A DNA stretch of 64,000 bases from Pratylenchus scribneri (GCA_030063045.1 JAQSEB010000047.1:62001-126000), one strand, 5' to 3'. Shown: positions 12,689 through 23,958, numbered from the stretch's first letter. The notes: generated from the sequence alone by a model not told the origin. A program made the numbers and translations.

Positions 12689-13861
12689 CTTTAAAATGTT
12701 TTCACTTCATCAAATTTTGATGGTGTTTCTTCACACAATTTTGTCGTTCATTGAAGTGTAAAAAGGAAGCTGAAATATTTTTAAACGATAGTTCAAATAT
12801 GTCAAAACAATTTTAAAGGAGAAAAGAGAGGCTTTGACGTTTTTTTGTTCAAGGCGCAGAACCAGACATTTTTCCCTGTGTTTATCTGGAACTCTTGTCC
12901 TTTCTTTCGACAAAAGTGGAATGGGGAGATTTGGCTTTGGCAAAAGAGGAGGGAAATAATAGTGGCGGATAAACAAAAAAAAAATCAAAATTTTTAAGCT
13001 GTTAAAAATTTTTAAAAACCTTAGATGTATTTGGTGCCTAATGATACGAATACCGTCATGCCTATCTATTATATACCTAGGCGGTTTTTGAAGGAAAGTC
13101 AATCGAAGTTTTTTAAGGCCAAAAATATGGCCAATCTAACATTTTCGTCAAATGCGCGGCGCCATCTTTGTAGCTGTTTCCAAGGGAAATTGACCGACTG
13201 GTCAGACCTTTTTTTCCTCAACAATAAATGAATGTAAAAGGGATATATGGGTAGGTGCCGATGCCGACAGATTGCGGCTAAAGAATGACAAAAACAATGT
13301 GAGCTAGAATGAGGAGATTATGCAAGGTGTGGAAAAATTAAGAAAATGGGAAGAAAAGGTAATGAAGTGGGATGTATAGGTGGCCACAAAGCCTAGTTGG
13401 TGGAAATATAAAATTGTGAGAGGAAGGAAAATTGAAGTTGGGATAAGCATGCATTAAAATTAATACAATTTCTGCTGATTGCTCAACATTGAAGCCAATA
13501 TCCCCGTTGCCCATTGGATTAAAAATAAGGTCAACAACGGACTACAAATTTTCCAAATTTCTTGGCAGTTTCTCACAACCGCACTAATAACCAAAGAATG
13601 GTTTGTCTCCTTTTCTCCTTAGGCAAAATTTTTGTTGAATTAAATCAAAATGAAAAAGCAAATTTATTTTCAAAAATAGCAAATAACAGGAATGATTATT
13701 TTGAGGATACAAATAAAATTGGGAAAATAAAAATTATGAATATTATTTTAACAAATATAAAAATTTCAAAATTTATTTGACTAGGCATTTTTGGGCTTAA
13801 TTGGATATATCGAAAATTGTATTTTTATCGGTAAATTGGACATTGGAGGTCAGTCAGAAAA
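12689..13861. other. Intergenic region, 1.2 kb
   Basis: AT-rich spacer upstream of the DCX gene and downstream of the FRS2-like gene. It contains ORFs of up to about 120 codons on the minus strand that show low complexity, no splice logic and no recognisable motif. No RNA gene or repeat seen. Confidence 0.5.
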
Positions 13862-16107
13862 TTAACTTCCAGTTGCATTCGTTGCCATTGTATTTGTTGA
13901 GGAGGTGATCAATGTTGAATTGCTGCCCACTCCGGCATTGTTATTATCATCCATTCTGCTGTTGCCAATATTCTTGCCGGCCATCTCAATCATTGCATAA
14001 TTCAGCATTGGCATCGCTCCACCATTACCAGCAGAATTGGGCACAATTCGTTCCATACTGAAAATTATTGTATTAAAATATATAAACAAGGTTTTAGGTT
14101 TAAAACCAAACCTATTTGAAGTGTAGAGGAGTGAGGAAGACGGCGATGGATGGCCAGCAAAATTGCCGCCAACCATGGATTTGCCAGATGCCGGCAAAGC
14201 ACCACTCATTGATTGGGACATCAGCAAATAATCTTTGGGCATTACGGCAGCCGGATGATGGATATAAGGTTGTTGTTGAAATTGTTGATGGAAAGGTGAA
14301 TTTGGATGATGATTTGGTGGAGGATGATGAGGATTTTGCGAGTAAAATTGATGGAATGAATGTTGCATTGAAGGATTGGTGGACGTTGGCATAAATGCGG
14401 AGCCGGGAGAGGGATAATAGATTGGAGGAGTGTGCGTTGGTGGTGCATTGGAAGCATAACTGAAAAATTTGTTAATTTAATTCATATTTTTACCAAATTA
14501 TTTTTATCGATTTTTTACGGAAATTAATGTTCAAAAACTAAGTTTTTTGTTATTTTGGCAATAAAAAACTAACGGAAGTTGGAATGCGCCTGGTCCTGTG
14601 CTGAGAAATTCCAGCCGACTTCGATCCGTCCGATGTAATTCCCTCACATTAAGTCCATTTTGTTGTTGCTGTTGGCCATTAATTTGATGATTTCCCCTCA
14701 ATTCCACATTCACATAGGCATGTTGATTGTTTTCGCCGGTGCAATTTCCAATTTCGGATTGTCCACCATAAAATTTTCTGGGTGGTGGCACTGCCATACG
14801 GATTGGCTCCGGTGGTCTAATTGCAACGCGGCGTCGATTTTCATCATTTAAAACGTGTTCCATTCTAAAAAATATGTTTGGAAATTATTGGCAAATTTTA
14901 ATATTTATTACACAATATCCCCGTCGAGTTGCTGTTGACTAGCCCATGGACTGCCGGAATCAAGTGCCGAATGATAAGATTGGTTCATAATGCATGAACC
15001 GGAAGCAGAAGCAGCCAACGAATTCAAATGGTTTTGATGTGCATAACTAAATTTTATTTTTACAAAATATCCATCAAAAAATAATTTCAGAAAAAAATTA
15101 TTCCCAAAAATGTGATTTATTACCTTTGCTGTTGATTGAGTACATGATGGAGTAGGGTTGAATTGCTCGCATTTCCTTGGATTGGATTGTGAAGATGGTG
15201 GCGAGGATGCGGTTGTTGATGGGCCAAATTGGCCGCCCCAATCACATTATTCTCCAAATTTGAGACCACACTTCGCGGCCGTTCTCTATTATTGTTGTAA
15301 ATTGGTGCAGTTCGGGCATATGCAGAAATGGACGAAATGACCGATGGACATTTTGGTGAAGGGTTTTGTTGTGCCCGGCGTGCCTCTTGAATAACATTGT
15401 AGGGAGGAGGTGCCAATGAGCCATAGTGATTTGGTGAAAATTCATTATTGGCACCTTGAAAAATTTAAAAATCACCAAAATTGAATTTTTCAATACCTTC
15501 ACTGGAAAAACGTTGTACAGGATGAATGCGGGAAGAGGCTGCCGGATTAGGCACCAATGAATTCACACGTCCACTTGCCACTGAACCAGCCCTCGATCCG
15601 CGAGCATATTCTTCAATTTTGATTTTATTTTGGACCATCTTAAAAATAAGTTAAATTTTTTATTATTTTGTTGAACGAACATGGAATATTCGTTCAGCTT
15701 GATGAGATTGGAATGTGTGAAGGCCTTCCCCAGTGGCACATCGTCGACCGCTTTCAAAAAAAAACACCTAAAAATATATTTCATTTTCTAAAAATACGAA
15801 CAAACCCCGGAGCATGTATATCCATATCGGCGAAGATGTGCCAGTGACCAATATTGAAAATTGCTACCACCACGTGAGAAAACAATCTCATCATCGTTAA
15901 TTTTTAGCCAGCCTGAAATTTTATTCTACAATTAGTTACGGAAAATATTCCTCACCCGGTATGAATTTATTTCGCTTTTTGACAAAAACCCGAAAAGCAG
16001 AAGGATCTTGAAAATTAAAAATTATTTTTTATTTAAACTTTCATACCGTTTGAAAAGTCTTCGGGCCTGAACAATCGAGAATGGTTCACACTTGAATTGT
16101 TGCCCAT
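13862..16107 (-). CDS. rog-1: FRS2-like PTB-domain adaptor, N-myristoylation signal
   Basis: Membrane-anchored adaptor that couples receptor tyrosine kinases to Ras/MAPK. It begins [13 protein letters not shown] (start 16107); glycine 2 in this context is a classic N-myristoylation site, as in FRS2 (MGSCCS). An IRS-type PTB domain follows: [70 protein letters not shown], then AERIFH, close to FRS2 (LCLRRYGYDSNLFSFESGRRCQTGQGIF). The long remainder is asparagine/glutamine/proline/histidine-rich and low complexity, with scattered tyrosines ([19 protein letters not shown]) that could be phospho-docking sites. The last exon has a 50-odd bp intron without a stop at about 14058-14110. C. elegans ROG-1, which acts in germline MAPK signalling, is the probable counterpart. 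The symbol is by family, not proven orthology. Confidence 0.83.
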
Positions 16108-16600
16108 TTAACTACTAATTTTGCCTTAATTAAAAACCAATACACATATTTATTTGATAAAACTTGATATAGGATAGAAGAATGGTGAACAACTGACTTG
16201 TGAAATAAAGAAGCCGCTGGGTTGTTGGTCATTGAGTAAAAGAAAGGCCAATTCATTGTTAGTCCAATGTCGCCATTCGCCGCCGTTGTTCACAAGTCAA
16301 AAAGATGAGAGGAAAACCAAAACTAAGGAATCATCGATTATATTAACAGCTGTCCTCATCCACAGAGTCGACAGCCGACAAGTCCGATCCCCTTTCCCTT
16401 GAGTCCGAGTCGTCCTTGCCCGGTTGTCTTTGTCCCAGGTGAAATTTGACAAAAGCATAAGCAAAGATCCTAATTCCTAACTAAACTAATAATAGCTAGA
16501 GGAGAGGAGATAGATTTACTTTTTACTTAACTGTACTGTATTGATTTACTTACTGTATCTACAAAAATCGATAAATGTCAAAAAATATTATCATTATCAT
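16108..16600. other. Divergent promoter region between the FRS2-like and phosphatase genes
   Basis: About 500 bp with a somewhat more GC-rich patch at 16260-16440 and poly-A/T ends. No ORF of note or RNA gene seen. It must hold the upstream signals of both flanking genes. Confidence 0.4.
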
Positions 16601-16607
16601 TACGGCA

Positions 16608-16650
16608 CTAATTTTTATATAAAAAGGTAAAGCTGATCCATTACTCGTCA
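16608..16650 (+). promoter_or_regulatory. Putative TATA-box core promoter of the tyrosine phosphatase gene
   Basis: TTTTTATATAAAAAGG at about 16611-16626 is a textbook TATA element. An initiator-like TCAGTTACC lies about 30 bp further on, and the start codon at 16676 follows after a very short leader. Most other genes here show no such element, which suggests a tightly regulated, tissue-specific gene that may not need trans-splicing. Confidence 0.6.
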
Positions 16651-16675
16651 GTTACCAATCATTCAAAACCAAAAA

Positions 16676-18187
16676 ATGTCAGGCCCCCCACAACGAACGA
16701 CATCAAGAGAAGCAGCAAATACTCCACAAAGGACGGCATCAAGAGAAGCAGCAAATACTCCACAAAGGACGGCATCAAGAGAAGCAGCAAATACTCCACA
16801 AAGGACGGCATCAAGAGAAGCAGCAAATACTCCACAAAGGACGGCATCAAGAGAAGCAGCAAATACTCCACAAAGGACGGCATCAAGAGAAGCAGCAAAT
16901 ACTCCACAAAGGACGGCATCAAGAGAAGCAGCAAATACTCCACAAAGGACGGCATCAAGAGAAGCGCTGAATTACGCCACAAAACTACTGAAGAAGAACA
17001 TGCGGGAACTTGTCGCAGAATTCAACCAAATACCAAAGGACGTCAATGCTGCAGAATACAGAAGCTGGGCAAACAATCTGGACAGAAATCGATACAAAGG
17101 TAAATTTTTATTTCTTTATTGAACACCCATAAAATGAACTTTTTTTTTTAGATGTTTACTGCCTCGATTCAACCCGTGTTCGACTCGCCTGGCCGGAAGG
17201 AACAAAGGACGACTACATTCACGCAAATAGAATTGAAGGAGGATTTCCGGAGCTTAACAACGAATTGATTGCGACCCAGGCACCACTCGAGAACACGATA
17301 GGCGATTTTTGGAGAATGGTAGTTTTAACAATCACAAACATTAAATTACCTAACTTATAAATTCCAGGTCTGGCAGGAGAAAGCATCAATCATCGTCATG
17401 TTGTGCCAATTGGTCGAAGAGAATAACAAAAAGAAGGCGGACTTGTATTGGCCGTTAGAACCCAGACAAAAGCCGGTAAAAAAAATAGAAATTTATTTTA
17501 CATTCAATCAACTACTTTTTTTAGATCAAACTGGACGACTTTGGCCTTAGCATTGAGAATATTGGCGTTCAAGAGCAGCCGGAAAAGCAAATGAGAGTCA
17601 GCCAATTACGAGTAAAAGGTAAAAATTACTTCAACATTTTATTAAAATTAACAATTACAATATTTTCAGGTCGCAGTTCAAAAACAGGAGAGATTAGAGA
17701 ACATGCAGTGACACACGTCATGTGGAGAGGATGGCCAGACAGAGATGTACCAGCGAGCGCCATGAAAGCACTTCAATTGTTGTACAACGTCCGCGGATCA
17801 TCAAATGGTGTTGTCATTGTCCACTGCTCAGCCGGTAAGTCAAATATCCAATTGAATTCTTCAAACCTTAATCTTTTTTTATTTTTAGGCATCGGCCGTA
17901 CCGGAACCATCATTGCCCTGGAAATTGCACTGCGGAGACTGCGGGCGGGCCAAGAGATCGACGTCAAGGGCATTGTCACGAAACTGAGGGAGCAACGTTA
18001 CAAGGCATGCCAAAACTGTCACCAATATCTCTACATTCAGTATGTTTTTAAAATTATTTTAATATGTTTAATCAATTTTTTTTATTTCAGTTATGCTCTA
18101 CTCTCCTATTTGGCTGCCAAAGGAATCGTGACCAATGAAGATTTCAACAAATTCAAAATGGCCTATGAAGCGATCAAGAAGAATTGA
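16676..18187 (+). CDS. Protein tyrosine phosphatase with N-terminal 12-residue tandem repeats
   Basis: Cytosolic PTP; dephosphorylates phosphotyrosine proteins. Seven exons join in phase: 16676-17099, 17152-17318, 17368-17475, 17525-17618, 17670-17834, 17889-18039, 18091-18187. The catalytic domain appears complete: DYIHANRI (substrate loop; canonical NYINAS is diverged), TQAPLENTIGDFWRMVWQ, GWPDRDVP (WPD loop with general acid Asp), VIVHCSAGIGRTGT (P-loop with Cys and Arg), and a Q-loop region with YKACQNCHQYLYIHYALLSY. No signal peptide or membrane segment. The N-terminus is eight 12-residue units, TPQRTASREAAN, before NYATKLLKKNMRELVAEF. Small single-domain PTPs of this kind form a large nematode family often expressed in sperm, so a male-germline role is plausible but inferred. 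AATAAA signals follow at about 18310. Confidence 0.92.
16684..16972 (+). repeat. 36-bp coding minisatellite, one degenerate plus seven near-identical units
   Basis: Units beginning ACTCCACAAAGGACGGCATC start at 16721, 16757, 16793, 16829, 16865, 16901 and 16937. They read as identical except for the end of the last one. A diverged first unit at about 16684-16720 precedes them. Length 36 keeps the frame, and each unit encodes TPQRTASREAAN, with a possible basophilic kinase site (RTAS). Identity at synonymous positions shows recent expansion or homogenisation. Confidence 0.93.
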
Positions 18188-18807
18188 ACGAATAAATCCA
18201 CATATCATCATCATCATTGTATAATTATTGTAAATACTATTGTTCATTGTTGTATATTTTTTGTAATTGTTCATTTTTTGTAAATATTTCCAATAATGTG
18301 CCATTTGTTTAATAAATATGAATAAAGAATATTTATAATTGAACTTTTTAATTTATTTTTGACGGGGTTTTGGCTTAAAGGTTAAAGCTTATTTTTGGTC
18401 TATTCTTCTCCAATTTTTACCCTTATGCTAGTCCCTTAATATCGATCGGGTCGGGACTTCTTCGGCTTTCGATTCGACACCATTGTTGTTCAATATCACG
18501 TCTCACTATTCTTCTTTGTATGTATATGAATATGACACGTGTCTGTAAATTGTGACAATACACATCATTCTTTTTCTTTCAAAAATTAACATATCACACT
18601 AATCATAATCATTCATATCAATCAGAATTAGAAGCCTGGATCTTGTTTTTTATAAACAAATTTAGCGCACTCACTTTAATAATAAACTAATTTTTAGCAT
18701 TAATTTGTTCCCAAATTATTAATCAAATCAATAATCATTCTTCATTTATCGATTTTAGAAAGTGTCTTTTTCCCAAATTAATATTTTCTTATTGTTCAAC
18801 AACGACA
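18188..18807. other. Intergenic, upstream of CPEB
   Basis: About 600 bp of AT-rich sequence: the 3' UTR of the phosphatase, then spacer. An acceptor-like CGATTTTAG at about 18750-18758 lies 50 bp before the CPEB start and could receive a spliced leader. No upstream CPEB exon is evident. Confidence 0.45.
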
Positions 18808-20061
18808 ATGTTTTGCAACAAAAAAGAAATGTTCAATGATGTGTTCAGCATGAAGGAATTATTGAACAATGAAGTGTTTTGCAAGAAGGAGATGTTCAAT
18901 GATCTGTTTTGCAAGAAGGATGAAATGTTCTCGAGGAAAGTGGTATGCACATTTATTAGCTTAAAATCCTTTAATTTCATTCAAATCCTCTATAGTTTGT
19001 CGGCGGTCTCCCAATTGACACAAGCGAAGCTGATGTGAAGCAAATGTTCCAAAAGTATGAAGACTGCTTTTTCATTCACAGCTTAGCTTTATCAACTTCT
19101 TCAGGTTTGGTCCGCTACTCGTGGATTGGCCAAGTCGTTCTGAGTCGCCATACATTGCCAAGAAAGAACAATATCATGGATATGGTAAAGCGCAGACTAT
19201 GGAAACTAATTAAATGTAAATTTTAGCCATCGGTAAGCAACCACAAGTGACCGGCTATGCCTTTCTCATCTTCATGGAGGAGGCCTCCGTGCAACGTCTC
19301 ATCTCCAAGTGTTACCATGAAGGCGATCGTTACTACATGCTCATCACCAGCAAAACTGTTCGCGAAAAGCCGGTCCAAATTCGTCCTTGGCGCCTTTCTG
19401 ACATGGATTTCATGCCGCGTCATTCCGGTTTCCTTGATGCTCGTCGTACGGTATGGGTTTTTAAAAAAAGTTTACTAAACAATAATCCATATAGATTTTC
19501 ATCGGTGGTGTCCCACGTCCAACCAAGGCATCGGAACTCGCTTTCGTCCTGGAGAGTCAATTCGGTCCGGTCTGCTATGCGGGTATTGATGTGGATCCGG
19601 AGATGAAATACCCGAAGGGTGCTGCACGTGTCACCTTCACCACCATCAAATCCTATGTGGCCGCCATGTCTGGTCGTTTTGTGAACATCCCACATTCGGA
19701 CACCACCAAGCGCGTAAGTCAAATCAATTGCTCGGTCTTTCGAAAATATTAAACCAATTCATAGGTGGAAATCAAACCATATGTGGTGAACGAACAAATG
19801 TGCGACAATTGCGAGGGAAAGGTAAAGGATGAAAATTTTAACACAAATTTTTCGGAAATTTTTCAGCTTTGCCATGGCCGTTATGCGCCCTACTTTTGTG
19901 GTGATGTGTCCTGCCTCCAATACTTTTGCGAGTCTTGCTGGGACCGTTTGCACTATGGAAGTGGCTGCCGCCATCGTGAAATCCACAAACCGTTCGTGCG
20001 TCTCGGCGAACAGACAAAGCAACTTCATCGCCTGCCGCATCATGCTTCACGCCTTATCTAG
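18808..20061 (+). CDS. Short CPEB-family cytoplasmic polyadenylation element-binding protein
   Basis: RNA-binding translational regulator of germline and early embryo mRNAs. Exons 18808-18942, 18996-19054, 19105-19184, 19227-19450, 19495-19713, 19765-19821 and 19867-20061 join in phase to about 320 residues. RRM1: [50 protein letters not shown]. Linker: [16 protein letters not shown]2: [41 protein letters not shown]-terminal CEBP ZZ zinc domain: [20 protein letters not shown], then [22 protein letters not shown]. The long regulatory N-terminus usual for CPEBs is missing; only 45 residues of a repeated EMFND(V/L)FCKK-type motif precede RRM1. Closest to the CPEB1/cpb-1/fog-1 group by recollection; the exact paralogue is undecided. 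Confidence 0.9.
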
Positions 20062-20362
20062 AATGGATGGATGGAATGAACAATGGATAGACCCAAAGAC
20101 AAGCACACATTTCTCTTCTCAAATCCTCCTCTTAAAATAAGTCAACATTCTTTTTAGTGCCATTCTCATCCCCCTGCCCACCCAGTCCCATTATTCAAAT
20201 TTTTGTTAATTGTAATTTCGAATTTTAATGTTAATTTTTTGATAGGCACATGTGAAAGCCGCCATCCATTGTCAAATTTAATTTATTTGCGATGTTGTTG
20301 CAATTTTAATTTTAATTGTGATTGGTATTAAATAATAATGTGATAAAATATTAAAATATATA

Positions 20363-20570
20363 TGTTACGGCCAATAGTGGAAATCGGGCATAACTAGTAA
20401 TGGCCGGCCAAAACTAGTAATGGCCGAAAATCGGCCAATACTAGTTATGCCCGGGCATAACTAGTAATGGCCGGCCAAAACTAGTAATGGCCGGCCAAAA
20501 CTAGTAATGGCCGGCCAAAACTAGTAATGGCCGGCCAAAACTAGTAATGGCCGGCCAAAACTGGATTAAG
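20363..20570. repeat. Left subterminal repeat array of the TIR element
   Basis: Tandem 20-bp units GGCCGGCCAAAACTAGTAAT with small variants. They contain the FseI-like palindrome GGCCGGCC and the palindrome ACTAGT. Candidate transposase-binding sites. Confidence 0.85.
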
Positions 20571-20748
20571 GTGAAAACAACTAAATAAAAGCTCAAAATA
20601 CATGTAAAAACATATTTTTATCACCATAAATGAAAATTTAGCATGAAATAAATGAAAATGTTTAAGACTAAATAAAACAAAAATGGATGAGCAAATTAAA
20701 ATTGGCATAAAAGCATTATAATATCAAACATAATTTAATCATTTTCAA

Positions 20749-21717
20749 TTATTTGTTGTTGCAACTGAGGCTTCCATGACATCGGCTGTTGCATTTTCGC
20801 TCCAATTTCAAACATTTGCAGCGCATGCTCACACATTTGGTCGTGCATGAACAATGGACATAGCCTAGAAAATTTAAAATTAATTTTAAAAATAATAAAT
20901 GAATAATTGAACCTTGGGTGCCGCTTAATGATTCTGCACCAACAGCAGTTCGCAATGAAATGTTTGAGCCAGGGACATCCCCAATGTTCATGTGGCTATT
21001 TGAAGAGCAAGGTTCAATTGGATTCCGGCTGTAGAGTTGATCCAATGTTCCATTCTTCGTTCCAATTTTGTAGAGCCCATGTTCATTGACTTCTTGTACA
21101 ATGCCGATGAGATTGCGCGGATCAATTTTGGATCGGTCAAACTCCGGGACTGGCAGACGCACATTTTGGCCAACTTCGAGCTGTGGAAACCTGATTAAAA
21201 TTGATCAAATTAATTATATTGAATTTTAATTAAATTAAAAATACTTTTTGCCGGATGTTTCGAACATTTTCTTGGCTTGCCGTTGCTGTTGAATTTTTGC
21301 GCCCTCTCGATTTGCCTCAATGTTTTGGTCGCGCTCATCAAAAATTCCACTGAAATCATCCTCGTCATTTTGTTCATCTTCCAATTCCAGCGCGATGACG
21401 CGATCATCCACGTCGGTCACAAAATCGGTCCCATCAATTGTTATGAATTCTTCCTATATTTATTTTTGATTTATTTAATTTTATTCTAAAATATACCATT
21501 GATTCTTCCTCATTTTTAATTGGAAATAACAAATATTTAAATTAAATTACATTGCCATCCATTTTCGTTCTTGTTGATTTTTTATAATTGGCTTTTCCTC
21601 AGTTGCTCTTTTCATAACTGCTTCAATAATAGAATCATATTTTTCTTTCGTTGGAATATAAGAGTAGGCTTTTTGTTGCAAATATAATGAGAATTTTTCA
21701 TTGAATTCGAGATTCAT
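20749..21717 (-). pseudogene. KRBA2-like transposase remnant lacking the DDE core
   Basis: N-terminal exon (start 21717): MNLEFNEKFSLYLQQKAYSY, IPTKEKYDSIIEAVMKRA. Then an acidic linker exon (LELEDEQNDEDDFSGIFDER), an exon with VRLPVPEFDRSKIDPRNLIG and KIGTKNGTLDQLYSRN, and a final exon ending YVHCSCTTKCVSMRCKCLKL then ERKCNSRCHGSLSC NNK stop, a CXC-type cysteine-rich tail. The N-terminal segment and the post-integrase plus CXC tail match remembered KRBA2-like transposons, but the roughly 200-residue integrase (DDE) core that should lie between them is absent. Splice sites and reading frames of the remaining exons look intact. It is probably non-autonomous; it could still make a DNA-binding protein. 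Confidence 0.68.
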
Positions 21718-21889
21718 GATTAGCTAAATAAAAAATTAATTTTTAAAAATTAATTAACCAATAATAAAAATGGAATAAATTATTTATTTGTACTTTATTT
21801 AGTTAATAGATAATTTACTTGTATTTAGTTATTTTGTTATATTTAGTTATTTTGAGCTTTTATTTAGTTGTTTTCACCTTAATCCAGTT

Positions 21890-22018
21890 TTTCCCGGCCA
21901 TTACCAGTTTTGCCCGGCCATTACTAGTTTTGGCCGGCCATTACTAGTTTTGGCCGGCCATTACTAGTTTTGGCCGGCCATTACTAGTTATGCCCGATTT
22001 CCACTATTGGCCGTAACA
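21890..22018. repeat. Right subterminal repeat array of the TIR element
   Basis: Inverted copies of the left-end 20-mer (GGCCATTACTAGTTTTGGCC pattern), more degenerate at the inner end, where the first units read TTTTTCCCGGCC and TTTTGCCCGGCC. Confidence 0.82.
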
Positions 22019-22127
22019 TATATTTATTGCCACATAAAAGTGAAATTTAATTCACTAAAAATGCCTTTTTCTATTTTTTCATGTTTCTCATTTTAAAAAT
22101 TATTTTTCAGCAAAACTTCAGTTCAAA

Positions 22128-23714
22128 ATGATCTCCATCAGCCAAGTGCTCTTCAATTTTGTCCCTCTTCGGCCGGCCCCAATGTCCAACAACAATAACA
22201 AAGTCATCCACAGATTGGTGTTGACCGGTGGTCCATGCGGCGGAAAAACAACAGGCCAAGAAAGGCTGGCTACATTCTTTGAGGATCTCGGCTGGAAAGT
22301 GAGAATTTTCTATAAAATTTTAATAATCATTCACAATTCAGGTCTTCACCACTCCAGAAACGGCCTCCATCTTGCTGAACGGACGAGTTCAATTCAAGGA
22401 ATTAACAAAGGCGCAGTGCTATCATTTCCAAAAGGATCTCCTTCTGACTTTGTTGCAAATCGAAAAGGTTTTGAATTTTTAAGGGCGAATCGATTAACCA
22501 ATTTTTTTAGGTTTTCTTCAATCAAGCCGAAATGATCGATGACCGAGATGTGCTGATCATTTGCGACCGTGGCGCCCTTGACCCTTCGGCATATATGGAC
22601 AAAGAATCCTGGGACAATTTGCAAAAGGATTTGGGAATGGATGCATTCGATTTACGCGACAATCGATATCATCAAGTGAGTTGGACAATTGGAAAATGAT
22701 TTTTAATTTGAATTTATTTTAAGATCGTCCACATGGTCACTGCAGCCGACGGGGCTTCCCGATATTATACATGCGCGAACAACACGGCCAGAATGGAAGA
22801 AAGCTTGCAGGAGGCACGGGAGCAGGACCGCAAAACAAGAGAGGTTAAAACAAATTTTTTCAATTTTGGATAATAAAATATTTTTTGCAGGCCTGGACTG
22901 GCCATAAATGCCTCTCCATTGTGGACAATTCGGATTGCAGCGACTTCAACGACAAAATAATCAAATTGATCAAAGTGGTTTGCGAACGGCTGGGCATTGC
23001 GGATGTTGACCGGTTGGAGAAGAACAGCAAAAAACGGAAATGGTTGGTCATCGGCATTGGCGACGAAGACGCATTCCAGAAAAACAAATTCGAAGAATTC
23101 AAAGTGGTGCATCAATATTTGAGAGATGGGGCCAGCAAAAATCAAGTTTATTTTAAATTTAATTGAAAATATTATTCAAATTTTGACAGATTCGTCTTCG
23201 TTCCCGTTGCCGAAATGATGGCCAAATCACATATACATTGACAACCCGGCGATACGAAGATGACAATCACAAACAATTGCCAGAACCAGTGGAAACGAGG
23301 AAGAATTTGACTCGTCGAGAATATCATGACTTCATTGCCCTGAATGACCAAACCCGTGCTCCCATCCACAAAAAGCGCCGCTGCTTTGTTTTTGGGAATA
23401 AAGTCGGTTTAACTTTTTCAAATTCATTCAAATCAAATTCATCTTTTGCAGTACTTCAACTTGGACACCTATGTTGAGCCATTGCCGCCTGGGTGCAAAG
23501 GACAGCCGTTGATGATCTTGGAGACGTATACAACGAAGCCAGTGCATGACAAAGAACCGACGCTGCCATCATTTCTCAAAGTGGACAGAGAAATCACCGG
23601 AGATCCAGCATATTCAATGTTTGCGCTTTCAATCACTTTTTGTAACCTAATTATTATTTTTCCAGGTATAATTTGGCTGACCCATCTCAAATTCCGCAGC
23701 AAAATGACAATTGA
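22128..23714 (+). CDS. TRPL translocation defect protein 14 (TTD14)-like: P-loop NTPase plus CYTH-like domain
   Basis: Eight exons in phase: 22128-22298, 22342-22467, 22511-22675, 22724-22843, 22891-23145, 23190-23402, 23452-23618, 23666-23714. The N-terminal half is an NRK-like P-loop domain: [20 protein letters not shown] (Walker A GGPCGGKT), [15 protein letters not shown], then [16 protein letters not shown] (Walker B-like). It continues [19 protein letters not shown]. The C-terminal half has [40 protein letters not shown] and a [18 protein letters not shown] stretch, typical of CYTH-type strands. In Drosophila the protein binds GTP and phosphoinositides and is needed for TRPL channel trafficking. 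Assignment is from family memory. An acceptor TTTTTCAG lies just upstream of the start. Confidence 0.75.
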
Positions 23715-23958
23715 AGACAAAGAATAGATAAGATGAATTCCTTTTTTCGAATCCGACCAATATTTTTGACTTATATGTTGTTTTCCAAAGCATATACCAA
23801 TTCAATTATTCTTGCGGGTTTTTTCGATATTTAATTTAAATAAAATTGAAGATAATGATTGACTATTTTTTTCCAATATACTTGTTTTATGTCAAAAAAA
23901 TACCATTCAGTTCTTCTTACATTAATTTAATTTATTTTTGATAGTTTTATTTAATCGG

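Larger units (their letters stand above)
20363..22018. mobile_element. TIR DNA transposon (internally deleted KRBA2-like element), 1656 bp
   Basis: The outer ends are inverted copies: TGTTACGGCCAATAGTGG at 20363 and its reverse complement ending at 22018, each followed inward by ATCGGGCATAACTAGTAATG. Flanking TATA at 20359-20362 and 22019-22022 is a candidate 4-bp target duplication. Each end carries a subterminal tandem array of the 20-mer GGCCGGCCAAAACTAGTAAT, about 7 units on the left and about 5 on the right in inverted orientation. The interior holds minus-strand exons of a transposase-like protein. TIRs, TSD and coding remnants together make a DNA transposon secure; superfamily assignment is by memory. 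Confidence 0.85.

Noticed and set aside
12731..13102. 123-codon minus-strand ORF upstream of the DCX gene
   Set aside because: Hydrophobic low-complexity translation with no family motif, no codon-like periodicity and no splice sites; likely chance.
16659..16982. Minus-strand ORF with leucine-rich repeats opposite the phosphatase N-terminus
   Set aside because: It is the antisense shadow of the 36-bp coding minisatellite; the plus strand has a start, a complete catalytic domain and splice logic.
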